Positions 15,162 through 23,261 of a stretch of DNA of 28,005 nucleotides are shown here, piece after piece. This stretch comes from Deltaproteobacteria bacterium. GTDB taxonomy: Bacteria; Myxococcota_A; UBA9042; DTJE01. A program made the position numbers and the translations under genes. Location of the stretch: contig JADHTP010000011.1 of the NCBI GenBank assembly GCA_016784945.1, positions 1 through 28,005 on the forward strand. Direction: 5' to 3'. Under the pieces are notes generated by a model, which saw only the letters and a program-made list of their open reading frames with translations, was not told the DNA's origin and ran no database searches. The number at the start of each line of letters is the position of its first letter. Position 1 is the first letter of the stretch.

Positions 15162-16094
15162 ATGGTTCCGGTGTTGTATGTGGTGTTTTACGTTGCCGCG
15201 GTGGTCTTTCTGATCGCCTGTGTAGCGCGCTACCTCATGTATGCGCGTACTCCCGTCCACCTCCGCTGGGAACTGTACCCCGTTCCCCACGAGCCGCCCG
15301 ACAAGGCAGAGCACGGCGGTTCCTACTTCGAGGAAGTGGACTGGTGGGAAAAAGAGCACAAGTCCAACATGGCAGGGGAAGCGGTGGCCATGCTCACGGA
15401 GATCCTGTTCCTCAAGGCCCTGTATGAGCACAACCGAACCCTGTGGTACAGCTCTTTCCCGTTTCACTTCGGCCTGTACCTCCTCATCGGCGCGGGCGGG
15501 CTCCTGATCCTGGGAGCCCTCGTGAGCCTGGTCTCTGAGGCCGCACTGGCTGGTGGATTCGGCGTGGCGCTGCACTGGGGATACACGGCGCTCGGTGCCG
15601 TGGGGCTTGCGCTGTCACTCCTGGGCGCCCTGGGCCTGCTGGTCAAGCGGACCACGGACCGGACCCTGCGCCAGTACTCCAACTTCGGGGACTACTTCAA
15701 CCTGCTGTTCTTCATCGTCACTTTCGGTGTGCTGGGCGCTGCCCACCTGGTGGGGGGGGAGGGATACTACGGGCCACTGGCCGCCATGATCGGCATCGTC
15801 ACCTTCAACACGGCCATGCCCATGACGCCCCTGTTCACTGCGGGCCTGGTCCTGCTGGCCGCGCTGGTGGCCTACATCCCCCTGACCCACATGTCCCACT
15901 TCATCGGGAAGTACTTCACGTACCACTCGATTCGCTGGGGGGACGAGGCGAACCAGCAGGGTTCAAAAATCGACCAGCGGGTACAGGAAGCCCTGGCCTA
16001 CAAGCCCACCTGGGCGGCCGCACACATGAAGACCGACGGAACCAGGACCTGGGTTGACGCGGCGTTGATCAACCCCACAGACGAGGAGGGATGA
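15162..16094 (+). CDS. NarI/DsrM/TmcC-type membrane cytochrome b subunit
   Basis: The 310-residue inner-membrane protein has about six hydrophobic segments: ~2-26, ~97-124, ~134-161, ~180-197, ~205-218 and ~222-242. Candidate heme-b ligands are His102 in PFHFGLYLL and His243/His246 in LTHMSHFIGKYFTYH; His138 and His195 are other candidates. The cytosolic end YFTYHSIRWGDEAN is typical of DsrM/TmcC-like subunits that dock a CCG iron-sulfur partner. The family passes electrons between the menaquinone pool and the partner. It sits three bases after usp and four before the CCG gene. No periplasmic cytochrome c gene accompanies it, unlike the classical Tmc complex. A nitrate reductase role is unlikely because narG and narH are absent. 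Confidence 0.82.
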   Translation: MVPVLYVVFYVAAVVFLIACVARYLMYARTPVHLRWELYPVPHEPPDKAEHGGSYFEEVDWWEKEHKSNMAGEAVAMLTEILFLKALYEHNRTLWYSSFPFHFGLYLLIGAGGLLILGALVSLVSEAALAGGFGVALHWGYTALGAVGLALSLLGALGLLVKRTTDRTLRQYSNFGDYFNLLFFIVTFGVLGAAHLVGGEGYYGPLAAMIGIVTFNTAMPMTPLFTAGLVLLAALVAYIPLTHMSHFIGKYFTYHSIRWGDEANQQGSKIDQRVQEALAYKPTWAAAHMKTDGTRTWVDAALINPTDEEG

Positions 16095-16098
16095 CGCC

Positions 16099-17703
16099 AT
16101 GGGCAAATCCAATCAGAACATCAAGCTCGAAGACATGTCCCGGGAGGACGACAAGCCCTTGACCACGCTGAAAGTGGAAGAGTTGATGGACCTTCCGGGA
16201 CCCTTCGAGGAAAAAGGCATCACGCCCCTGTCCGATGAGGTGCGCGAGAAGTACGAGGCCGCCCTGGACGACACCGTGGCCATCAGTATCCCCAAGCCCG
16301 AGACGCCGGAAGAGGAGAAGGCCCTGGTGGAGAAGTTCCTGAGCGGGTTGGAGAAGCTGTTCCAGAAAGAGAACAACTGGACCTTCCTGCAGCCCCTGCT
16401 CCTGTCCATGGAGCACTGCGCGAAGTGCCAGACATGCAACGACGCGTGCCACATCTACGAGGCCACCGGCGAAAACGACCTCTACCGGCCCACCTACCGG
16501 TCCGAGATCATGCGGCGCCTGTATTTCAAGTACGTGAAGAAGGGCGGGCTCCTGTCCCAGTGGCAGCGCGGTGACGTCGATATCAACTGGAAGACCGTGG
16601 CCCGGCTGGCGGAACTGTCCTACCGCTGCAACCTGTGCCGACGCTGTGCCCAGACCTGCCCCATCGGGGTGGACAACGGGCTCATCGCCCACGAACTGCG
16701 CAAGCTGTTCAGCCAGGAGATGGGCATTTCGGCCAAGGAGATCCACGACAACGGGTCCATGCTGCAGCTCAAGGTGGGGTCCTCCACGGGCATGAACGCC
16801 GAGGTGGTCAAGGACAACATCGAGTTCATCGACGAGGACACCGAGGACATGACGGGCATCAAGGTCGAGACCCCGTGGGACAAGGAGGGCGCGGACGTGC
16901 TCCTGATCCACAACGCGGGCGAGATCATGGCCTGGCCCGAGAACCCGGGCGCCTTTGCCCTGATCCTCCAGGAGGCAGGTGTGAGCTGGACCCTGTCCAG
17001 TGAGGCGGCGGCCTACGACGGCATCAACTATGGCCTGTGGTACGACGACCTGCAGCTGGCCCGCGTGGCCATCAAGCATGCCCAGGCGGCCAAGAAGCTG
17101 GGCGTCAAGAAGATCGTCATCGGCGAGTGCGGTCACGCCAACAAGGCCCTCACCGTCATTGCCGACCGCGTCCTGGCCGGGGACCTGAACGTACGGCGCG
17201 AGAACGCCATGACCCTGCTGGAAGACATCGTGATGAGCGACCGGCTCAAGCTGGACCCGTCGCGCAACGACTTCCCCGTGACCCTGCACGATCCCTGCAA
17301 TCTGGTGCGGCTCATGGGCGTGGTGGAGCCTCAGCGCAAGATCCTGCGCAAGATCGCGCCCAAGTTCCGCGAGATGTATCCCCACGGCGTGGACAACTAC
17401 TGCTGCGGCGGCGGGAGCGGGTTCGCCATCATGAGCGGCCACAACTTCGAGGAGTGGCGGCACCATGTGCCCGGCCGGAAGAAGATGGAGCAGATCCTCA
17501 ATGCCTTCGAGGATTGCCGCGGGGCGGAAACCAACAAGTACGTGTGCGCCCCGTGCAGCAACTGTAAAGGCCAGATCCGCGACATCCTGTCGTACTACGA
17601 CCTGTTCGAAAAGGAGAAAATCCTGTACGGCGGCCTCGTGGAACTGATCGTCAACGCCATGGTGGATGCCAAGCCCGACTTCCTCAAGTGGGAGTGGCAC
17701 TAG
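16099..17703 (+). CDS. CCG-domain iron-sulfur oxidoreductase, HdrD/DsrK/TmcB-like
   Basis: The 534-residue protein has an N-terminal helical region, then a ferredoxin domain with two full four-Cys motifs: Cys107-110-113-117 (CAKCQTCNDAC) and Cys177-180-183-187 (CNLCRRCAQTCP). The C-terminal half is the heterodisulfide-reductase-like Cys-rich region: GECGH (Cys344), HDPC (Cys400), NYCCGGG (Cys435-436) and CAPCSNC (Cys483, 486, 489), which in this family bind a special [4Fe-4S] cluster. It should be cytosolic and attached to the cytochrome b encoded four bases upstream. By analogy to TmcB and DsrK it exchanges electrons between the quinone pool and a thiol/disulfide or other cytosolic carrier; the true partner is unknown. 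A 45-bp gap leads to the response regulator. Confidence 0.9.
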   Translation: MGKSNQNIKLEDMSREDDKPLTTLKVEELMDLPGPFEEKGITPLSDEVREKYEAALDDTVAISIPKPETPEEEKALVEKFLSGLEKLFQKENNWTFLQPLLLSMEHCAKCQTCNDACHIYEATGENDLYRPTYRSEIMRRLYFKYVKKGGLLSQWQRGDVDINWKTVARLAELSYRCNLCRRCAQTCPIGVDNGLIAHELRKLFSQEMGISAKEIHDNGSMLQLKVGSSTGMNAEVVKDNIEFIDEDTEDMTGIKVETPWDKEGADVLLIHNAGEIMAWPENPGAFALILQEAGVSWTLSSEAAAYDGINYGLWYDDLQLARVAIKHAQAAKKLGVKKIVIGECGHANKALTVIADRVLAGDLNVRRENAMTLLEDIVMSDRLKLDPSRNDFPVTLHDPCNLVRLMGVVEPQRKILRKIAPKFREMYPHGVDNYCCGGGSGFAIMSGHNFEEWRHHVPGRKKMEQILNAFEDCRGAETNKYVCAPCSNCKGQIRDILSYYDLFEKEKILYGGLVELIVNAMVDAKPDFLKWEWH

Positions 17704-17748
17704 GATGAACCTGGTAGTAAAATCATTGGACAAGCAAGGGGAATAGAT

Positions 17749-18123
17749 ATGTCGAAGAAGATACTGGTCGTGGACGACGAGCCGGACGTGGTGACCTATT
17801 TCACGGCCCTGCTCGAAGAGAACGGCTACGAGACCCGCAGCGCGAGCAACGGAACCGAGGCCATGGCGGCCATCGATGCGGATCGGCCGGACCTGATCAC
17901 CCTGGACATCACCATGCCCGAGCAGTCGGGGGTCAAGACCTACCGCCGAATCAAGGAAAGCGATTCGCTCAAGACCATCCCGGTGATCATCATCACGGGC
18001 GTGGCCAGCGACTTCAAGCGGTTCATATCGACCCGGTCACAGGTCCCCGCCCCCGACGGCTACCTGGAGAAGCCCATCCAGCCCCAGACGCTGCTGGACG
18101 AAGTGGCTCGGTTACTGAGCTAG
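17749..18123 (+). CDS. Receiver-only response regulator
   Basis: The 124-residue protein is one CheY-like receiver: acidic pair Asp9-Asp10, phosphoacceptor Asp53 in LITLDITMPEQSG, Thr83 in IIITG, and Lys108 in YLEKP. There is no output domain. AGGGGA ribosome-binding sequence precedes the ATG at 17749. It is the last gene of the operon and ends four bases before the stop of the convergent trmO-like gene. A Usp protein and receiver proteins accompany the tmc operon of Desulfovibrio as I recall it, which supports a shared role in controlling the redox complex. No histidine kinase is present in this window, so its phosphodonor is elsewhere. Confidence 0.92.
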   Translation: MSKKILVVDDEPDVVTYFTALLEENGYETRSASNGTEAMAAIDADRPDLITLDITMPEQSGVKTYRRIKESDSLKTIPVIIITGVASDFKRFISTRSQVPAPDGYLEKPIQPQTLLDEVARLLS

Positions 18124-18127
18124 GGGC

Positions 18128-18640
18128 CTACCTTGATCCCGGTTCGAATCGGTCGTCCGCTCGCTTTTTAGGCAGTTTTCCATCCTCCTTTCGGACCCGA
18201 TCCAGCCACCCACAGCTGACCGAACCGGACGGAACGAGATCGGGGATGAACGGCTTGATGTCGATGAGCGGAGTCCCGTCCAGCATGTCGACGCCCGACA
18301 CCCTGATCCGAGGGCCGTCCACTTCGAGAAGGCGGACCACGGTCAGGCCGATGGGGTTGGGACGACGGGGTGCGCGGGTAGAGAAAACCCCTCTCTTCCG
18401 ACCATCCAGGTAGGGTTGGATCCTCAGTTCGAATCCCTCGGAACGGTGCAGCCAGTACAGGAGCACCAGGTGGCTGAAACCGTCCACGTCCGCCAGGCCC
18501 GCGGTGTATTCCGGGTCCATTTCGACGACGCCTTCGGCCTCCGGGGCCATGTGTCCCTGGATGGGTGTACCCTCCTGCCTTGTCCAGGGGGTTCGCAGAA
18601 TACCGATTCGTCGTATCCGAAAGTCGTCAGGTGCCATCAT
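18128..18640 (-). CDS. trmO: TsaA/TrmO-family tRNA methyltransferase
   Basis: TrmO methylates N6-threonylcarbamoyladenosine at position 37 of certain tRNAs using S-adenosylmethionine. The 170-residue product shows the family's N-terminal IGILRTPW, the VDGFSHLVLLYWLHR segment (~52-66), the hallmark GVFSTRAPRRPNPIGLTVVRL (split here as GVFSTRAPRRP and NPIGLTV, ~84-103) and DMLDGTPLIDIKPF (~118-131). It lacks the C-terminal extension of E. coli TrmO, like many short archaeal and bacterial members. ATG at 18640 overlaps the permease stop (ATGA); ATG at 18637 is an equal alternative. It is the last gene of the metal-uptake operon. Some short TsaA-like proteins are linked to metal-related genes, so a different methylation target cannot be excluded. 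Confidence 0.82.
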   Translation of the reverse strand: MMAPDDFRIRRIGILRTPWTRQEGTPIQGHMAPEAEGVVEMDPEYTAGLADVDGFSHLVLLYWLHRSEGFELRIQPYLDGRKRGVFSTRAPRRPNPIGLTVVRLLEVDGPRIRVSGVDMLDGTPLIDIKPFIPDLVPSGSVSCGWLDRVRKEDGKLPKKRADDRFEPGSR

Positions 18641-19494
18641 TTCGCTCTTCCAAGTCGCGATATGGCCGCGGACAGGAGATACAGGCCGCCGGCCAGGCCC
18701 ACCATGGACGCTCCGGTGGGCAGTTCCCACACGAAGGACAGGTAGTAACCCAACCCCGCGGACAAGACCCCGACCATGATTGCGACCAGGAAAGCGGCCC
18801 TCATGGACCGGCCGATCCGCAGGCCCGCCAGGGCCGGAAAGATGGCGAAGCCGAAGGCGGGCAGCGCCCCGATTGCTCGGGTGGCGATGGAGATCATCAT
18901 GCCCAGGGTCAGGTAGAGCAGGATGTCGTGCTGCAGGGAGCGGATGCCCAGTGCCCCGGCCGAGTCCGGGTCGTAGCTGACGCTCAGGAACCGCCGGTAG
19001 AACAGGGAGTGGACCACCAGCACGATGAAAGCTGCCGAGCCCACGTAGATGATCTGGATGGTCTCCACGAGTACGGCATGACCAAAGAGAAGGCTCTGGA
19101 CGTCATGCAGGTCCTGCCGGATGAAACCGCCCATGACCAGGACCGCAGCCGCCGAGAGCAGGTATGCGACCACGGTTGCGTTCGAACTGTGGGCGCGCGC
19201 CGTGGCGAACCAGGCGGATGCCAGGCCGGCGAAGAGCAGCGACGTCCAGGAGGGATCCAGCAACACGCCGACGATTCCCGTCCCGTGCTCGCCGTGTCCG
19301 CACAAATCGCATACCAGGAATGCCGTTACAACCCCGACGGAAGAGACCTGCGAAAGCGCCAACGGCACGTACACCACCCGCTTGAGCACCACCCACACGC
19401 CCAGGTAGGACAGGGCCGCCGCCGCGATCAGCGACACGATCACCGCGTCCCGCCACACGAACCATGATTCCCAGAAGGAGATGGACTCCGTCAT
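18637..19494 (-). CDS. Metal (zinc/manganese type) ABC transporter permease
   Basis: The 285-residue inner-membrane protein belongs to the ZnuB/TroC/MntB permease family. About eight hydrophobic segments are visible, starting with SFWESWFVWRDAVIVSLIAA. Family sequence includes VVLKRVVYVPLALSQVSSVG near residues 37-56, the ABC-3 region with GALGIRSLQHDILLYL and the ALPAFGFAIFPALAGLRIGRS stretch. His and Cys residues in a loop near residues 64-70 (CDLCGHGEHG) are unusual and could bind metal. The start overlaps the ATPase stop by one base (TGATG) with GGAGGTGGAG upstream, which points to tight coupling. It works with the ATPase and binding protein of the same operon. Confidence 0.9.
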   Translation of the reverse strand: MTESISFWESWFVWRDAVIVSLIAAAALSYLGVWVVLKRVVYVPLALSQVSSVGVVTAFLVCDLCGHGEHGTGIVGVLLDPSWTSLLFAGLASAWFATARAHSSNATVVAYLLSAAAVLVMGGFIRQDLHDVQSLLFGHAVLVETIQIIYVGSAAFIVLVVHSLFYRRFLSVSYDPDSAGALGIRSLQHDILLYLTLGMMISIATRAIGALPAFGFAIFPALAGLRIGRSMRAAFLVAIMVGVLSAGLGYYLSFVWELPTGASMVGLAGGLYLLSAAISRLGRAK

Positions 19495-20258
19495 CACTCC
19501 ACCTCCTGCTGTACGTGCACCCACACGTCTTCTCCGTGGCGATTTACCTCGATCCCGCGCCCGTAGGCCTTGCTGAGGGCCTCGGCCTGCAACATCTCCT
19601 GTGCGGGACCGGCTTCGAAGATGTCCGTGTCCTTGTTGATGAGACAGAGGTGGTCCGCAACGCGTATCACCTTGCCGATGTGGTGGCCGATCATCAGGAT
19701 GGTCAGGCCCGTCCGGGCATGGAGGCCCTGCAGGAAGGACAGGATGTCCGCCTCGCCTGGCAGGTCCATGCCAGTGGTGGGCTCGTCCAGGACCAGGACG
19801 TCGGGATCGGAGGCAAGGGCCCGGGCCAGGAGGATCCGCTGCTGCTGTCCCCCCGAAAGGGATGCGAAGGGGCGGTCGGCCAGGGCGGCCATGTCCACGC
19901 GCTCGATCTCCTCCCGCACCCGTCTCCGGTCGTCGCCGGAAGGTCCCCGTCCCAGGGGGAAGCGATTCGTCCTTCCCATCACCACCACGTCGAGTGCGTT
20001 GAGCGGATAGTCCGGATTCAACAGGTGTCTCTGGGGCATGTAGCCGAACCGCGGAGGGCCGGAGGGGAACCCGACCAGGCCCCCGACTGGACGGACCAGC
20101 CCGAGGATGGTCTTCACCAGCGTGGTCTTGCCCGAGCCGTTCGGGCCTACAATTCCCCAGAAGTCGCCCCGGCGGACCGTCAGGTCGAGCGGCCGCGTGA
20201 GCGCTCGCCCGTACCCGATGACGGTACCCTCCATTTTCACGATGGTCCCGTCAGGCAT
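19494..20258 (-). CDS. Metal ABC transporter ATP-binding protein
   Basis: The 254-residue ATPase has all ABC motifs: Walker A GPNGSGKTT (38-46), Q-loop in YMPQR (Gln76), signature LSGGQQQR (134-141), Walker B VLVLDEP (154-160) and H-loop MIGHH (~191-195). The sequence around FGYMPQRHLLNPDYPLN is typical of the ZnuC/MntB/FhuC cluster. It powers uptake of a divalent metal by the adjacent permease and should sit on the cytosolic face of the inner membrane. The start lies one base after the stop of the lipoprotein gene. Zinc is favoured over manganese by the receptor and His-rich genes upstream, not by the ATPase itself. Confidence 0.93.
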   Translation of the reverse strand: MPDGTIVKMEGTVIGYGRALTRPLDLTVRRGDFWGIVGPNGSGKTTLVKTILGLVRPVGGLVGFPSGPPRFGYMPQRHLLNPDYPLNALDVVVMGRTNRFPLGRGPSGDDRRRVREEIERVDMAALADRPFASLSGGQQQRILLARALASDPDVLVLDEPTTGMDLPGEADILSFLQGLHARTGLTILMIGHHIGKVIRVADHLCLINKDTDIFEAGPAQEMLQAEALSKAYGRGIEVNRHGEDVWVHVQQEVE

Positions 20259-20259
20259 G

Positions 20260-21003
20260 TCACTCCTCGTGTGCGTGTCCGGCGTCCAGGATCAGCACCC
20301 GGACCCCGTTCAGGGAACCGTCCCGGAACCGAATGATCTGGGGTTTCACCGACCCTGTGTCATTGACCACTTCCACGAGCCAGACTTCCCTGAAATCGTC
20401 GGGACAATCCCCGTTTTCGCCCTGGTTGTGGGCTCCAATGGCATTCCCTTGGCCGTCCAGGAATGCGTCTATCACACCTGTCTCACTGACGTAGACGGCG
20501 ACCTCGCCGGTTTCCTTGCCCGGGAAATGGACGAATCCCTCGGCGTTTTCAGGCAGAGTGATGTCGGCGAGGTGTTCCAGATCGACGTGAGCGTCTCCGA
20601 AGTCCTCGAACGTCGCCACCGCGTCGACCTCCTCGGGCGTATCCCCCAGGTGCTCGCAGGCGTGCACGTCCAGGTCTTCGGCCGTGTACGCGTCGCCATC
20701 GCCCGTATGCGCGTCGGTATCACCGCCGGCACCCGGGCAGCCCTGCTGCAGGCAATACTCCTTGCCGCCTATCGTGTTGGGCTCCTGCTCGCTGAAGCAG
20801 TGGCACTCGGTGCCGTGACTGTGGCCGTCGGGGCCGCATTCCTCCACCTGGTCGACAGGGACGCATTTCGCCCCTGCCAGCAGTTCGGTCTTGTTGTCGC
20901 AGACCGGGCAGTCCACTTCGTCCCCGGGCCCCATGCAGGAGAAGGCCAACGTCAGGGTGAAGAGGGCTGTGACGACCAGCTTCCTGATTTCTTTTTTTCT
21001 CAT
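20260..21003 (-). CDS. Metal-operon lipoprotein rich in Cys, His and Asp
   Basis: The 247-residue product has a basic start (MRKKEIRKL), a hydrophobic segment and Cys23 in LAFSC, fitting a lipoprotein signal although the lipobox is not ideal. The mature part begins with paired cysteines (DCPVCDN, GAKC, EECGPDGHSHGTECHCF, YCLQQGCPG), then an acidic linker with His and Asp, and a C-terminal beta-rich half that includes GEVAVYVSETGVIDAFLDG. No known family is recognised. Cys pairs plus HSHG and HVDLEH clusters suggest metal binding at the periplasmic side. ATG at 21003 has GGAG eight bases upstream; an in-frame ATG at 21027 would spoil the signal peptide. Its place between the binding protein and the ATPase gene argues for an accessory role in uptake or metal hand-over, which is inference. 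Confidence 0.72.
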   Translation of the reverse strand: MRKKEIRKLVVTALFTLTLAFSCMGPGDEVDCPVCDNKTELLAGAKCVPVDQVEECGPDGHSHGTECHCFSEQEPNTIGGKEYCLQQGCPGAGGDTDAHTGDGDAYTAEDLDVHACEHLGDTPEEVDAVATFEDFGDAHVDLEHLADITLPENAEGFVHFPGKETGEVAVYVSETGVIDAFLDGQGNAIGAHNQGENGDCPDDFREVWLVEVVNDTGSVKPQIIRFRDGSLNGVRVLILDAGHAHEE

Positions 21004-21026
21004 GTCTTCCACTCCGTATACCTCCA

Positions 21027-21929
21027 TCAGCCTGCTTCTGTCAGAAGCTTGATGATGCGGTCGAACTTGTCGCTGATGGTCTTGATGGCCGGCTCCGCCC
21101 CCACCATGGACGGCAGGATGACGAGTCGCGCTTTCGCCTTCGTGGCGAAGATCTTCGACAGGTTCGTCGGGTGGTAGATCTCCTGGATCACGAAGCCCAC
21201 GTCCAGCTCGCGTACCTTGTTCAGCACCTTGGTTACGTGGCGGGGGTTGGGGGGGATCCCGGGGACGGGCTCCAGGGCGCCGACCTTCTTCAGGCCGGAC
21301 CATTCAAGCATGTAGATCCAGCTTTCGTGGTAGACGATGACACGGAACCCCTCGAAGCTGCTCAGCCTGGACTTCCAGGACGTCATCTTTTCCCGGTATT
21401 TCTGCTCGAAGGCCTTCCAGCCCGTTTCGTAGTGACGCCGCCCCTCGGGATCCAACTGCACCAGTCGCCTGTAGATGGCTTCGGCCACCTGGAACATCTC
21501 CCGGGGGCTGGTGTAGTAGTGTGGGTTGCCGGCGCCGTGCACGTCCCCCATGGTGCGGTCGGGATTGACGGGCACCTCCATCGGTGCAATCACCGTCGAG
21601 GCATCCAGGTAGCCCGGCTGACCCACCTGGATCTCCCCATTGCGGGACTGGGTCATCAGCACCGGCAGCCAGCCGTCTTCCAGGCCCATGCCGATGCAGA
21701 TCAGCAGGTCCGCGCGGTTGACCCGCAGGATCATGGACGGCTTGGCGTCCACGTAGTGCGGGTCCTGGGTCCCCCGTATCAGGGATTCCGCGTGGACCCG
21801 ATCCCCACCGATCTCGGTGGCGATGGCCGCGAAGTCGGGCAGGGTGCCCACCACGCGCAATCTGGCGGTGGCCGGCAACGATGCGAAGCAGATGGCCAGT
21901 CCCAGCAGTATTCCTGTGCGTCCGCTCAT
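21027..21929 (-). CDS. ZnuA/TroA-like metal-binding protein of ABC transporter
   Basis: The 300-residue periplasmic protein has a signal peptide (~1-22, cleaved near PATA-R) followed by LRVVGTLPDFAAIATEIGGDRV, the family opening. Metal ligands expected in cluster A-I proteins are seen as His58 (DPHYVDAKPS), His137 (GNPHYYTSP) and His201 (VYHESW). The usual late Asp or Glu ligand is not obvious: the equivalent region reads LVILPSMVGAEP, so Glu250 or Glu279 are candidates. The His-rich loop of many ZnuA proteins is absent. GGAGGTGAGAC directly precedes the ATG, twelve bases after the receptor gene stop. It delivers the metal to the permease encoded downstream; zinc is the most likely ligand from context. 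Confidence 0.9.
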   Translation of the reverse strand: MSGRTGILLGLAICFASLPATARLRVVGTLPDFAAIATEIGGDRVHAESLIRGTQDPHYVDAKPSMILRVNRADLLICIGMGLEDGWLPVLMTQSRNGEIQVGQPGYLDASTVIAPMEVPVNPDRTMGDVHGAGNPHYYTSPREMFQVAEAIYRRLVQLDPEGRRHYETGWKAFEQKYREKMTSWKSRLSSFEGFRVIVYHESWIYMLEWSGLKKVGALEPVPGIPPNPRHVTKVLNKVRELDVGFVIQEIYHPTNLSKIFATKAKARLVILPSMVGAEPAIKTISDKFDRIIKLLTEAG

Positions 21930-21940
21930 GTCTCACCTCC

Positions 21941-23194
21941 TCAGAACTTGTGGGCCATGTGTTCACCGACCCCCACTTCCAGTTGCAGGAAGACCCCGTG
22001 ATAAAGGTCGTGCCCCTGTTCCCTGCCCAGGTCGTACTGCACCCGGAACTTCGAAAAATGGGTCGGCAGGAAGGTGGCGGACACCGACCCCCGCCATTGG
22101 GTTCCGGGCAGCCTGGTCAGGTCCGGAGAAACCCCGTCCAGGATGCCGCCGCAGTCTCCTCGCAAGCCGATCATCCAGTTCTTCGTGAACTGCACGTCCA
22201 CCTGTGCGTAACCCCCGTGGTCCAGCACCAGGTCACCGGGGGCCTGGGATCTCCTGAAGAGGTACTCCAGGGTCAACGCCACGGCCAATGCGCCCCGTCC
22301 GGAACTGATGGGGCGCCACTTCAGATAGATTTCCGTCCCGTACAGGTCCACCCGGTTGTCCGGGACCCAGGGGCTCTGGCCCCACGCGCCGTTCAGGCCC
22401 CATGACAGGGACCAGTCGTCGGTGATTTCGAAGAAGTTCTCGATCCGTGCCAGGTAGAGGAAGTCCTCCAGGCCGTCCAGTCTCCCGGCTCCCGTGAGGT
22501 CCACGGTCCCGAAGGAGGCGCTGCGGAAAGCCGTTTCCGGATGGGTGTCCATCACCTGAGCCCCCACGAACAGGTACCAGGGCAGGGGCAGGATGAAGGA
22601 CAGTTCCGCGCCCAGGCCGCTGAAGTGCTCTTCGCCCATGAACCGGGTGTGGGACAGCGGAGGATTCACGGTGTTCCAGGTGTGCAGGTGCTGCGGGTTC
22701 TGCCTCCCGAAGGCGGCGTTCATGTACCCCGCGCGGATCTGCAGGTTGATGGGCAGGGACAGCGTTGTGATGTACGCCTCTTCCAGGTGCAGGTGGGATA
22801 TCTCGAAGTTCATGTCGTAGCGGAAGTAGGGGTCCACGGAGCCGGACACGGCCATCTCCATTCCCTGGAACGTGAATCCGTTGCGATCCACGGCGTGTCC
22901 ACCCTGCCGTATGTGGTCGTCGTAAAAGAACCAACCCAGGCCCACATCCATGATGAAGCTGATGTCCGGGATGAACCGGGCGGTCTGGACGGGCACGGCG
23001 CCGCGGATGGCGTTGCTGATGCTGGGGGGGGACTCGGGTGGCGTGGGCGATTTGGTCACGTCCGCCGAGATGGCGGCCGCGAAATCGGGATCCGGCGCCG
23101 CGGTTTCCTCCTGGGCCGTGGCGCGGGCCGGCGCCAGGGCGATCACGAGGAAGAACGTCGCCGTCCCCCAGAGGAAGTTCTGACATCGAGGCAT
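21941..23194 (-). CDS. Outer-membrane beta-barrel, zinc-regulated receptor-like porin
   Basis: The 417-residue protein starts with a signal peptide (~1-28, ending ATAQ-EE), followed by an Ala/Pro/Ser-rich linker. The rest is an amphipathic beta-strand pattern rich in aromatic residues, with strand ends typical of outer-membrane barrels, closing on a C-terminal Phe (HMAHKF). The segment NAAFGRQNPQHLHTWNTVN with FMGEEHFSGLGAEL resembles proteins annotated as zinc-regulated outer-membrane receptors in Deltaproteobacteria, in which an LHPHTW-like motif is conserved. No TonB box or plug domain is visible, so it may be a metal-selective porin. AGGAGGTGTC precedes the ATG. It stands between the His-rich membrane protein and the ZnuA-like gene, giving a path for metal from outside to the ABC importer. 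Confidence 0.82.
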   Translation of the reverse strand: MPRCQNFLWGTATFFLVIALAPARATAQEETAAPDPDFAAAISADVTKSPTPPESPPSISNAIRGAVPVQTARFIPDISFIMDVGLGWFFYDDHIRQGGHAVDRNGFTFQGMEMAVSGSVDPYFRYDMNFEISHLHLEEAYITTLSLPINLQIRAGYMNAAFGRQNPQHLHTWNTVNPPLSHTRFMGEEHFSGLGAELSFILPLPWYLFVGAQVMDTHPETAFRSASFGTVDLTGAGRLDGLEDFLYLARIENFFEITDDWSLSWGLNGAWGQSPWVPDNRVDLYGTEIYLKWRPISSGRGALAVALTLEYLFRRSQAPGDLVLDHGGYAQVDVQFTKNWMIGLRGDCGGILDGVSPDLTRLPGTQWRGSVSATFLPTHFSKFRVQYDLGREQGHDLYHGVFLQLEVGVGEHMAHKF

Positions 23195-23261
23195 GACACC
23201 TCCTGTTCTGTTTGGACTGTACGGGCCGCCCTGGGGGCCCGTTGCCAGTGCTCGGGAAAGG

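Noticed and set aside
15162..17703. Nitrate reductase operon, suggested by the NarI-like subunit
   Set aside because: No molybdenum subunit or NarH/NarJ. The partner has CCG motifs of the HdrD/DsrK/TmcB type instead.
16069..17733. A 554-codon minus-strand frame opposite the module 1 CCG gene
   Set aside because: Antisense shadow; the plus strand has complete Fe-S and CCG motifs.
21004..21303. N-terminal extension of the metal-operon lipoprotein into the ZnuA-like gene
   Set aside because: It would bury the signal peptide and read the ZnuA gene out of frame.
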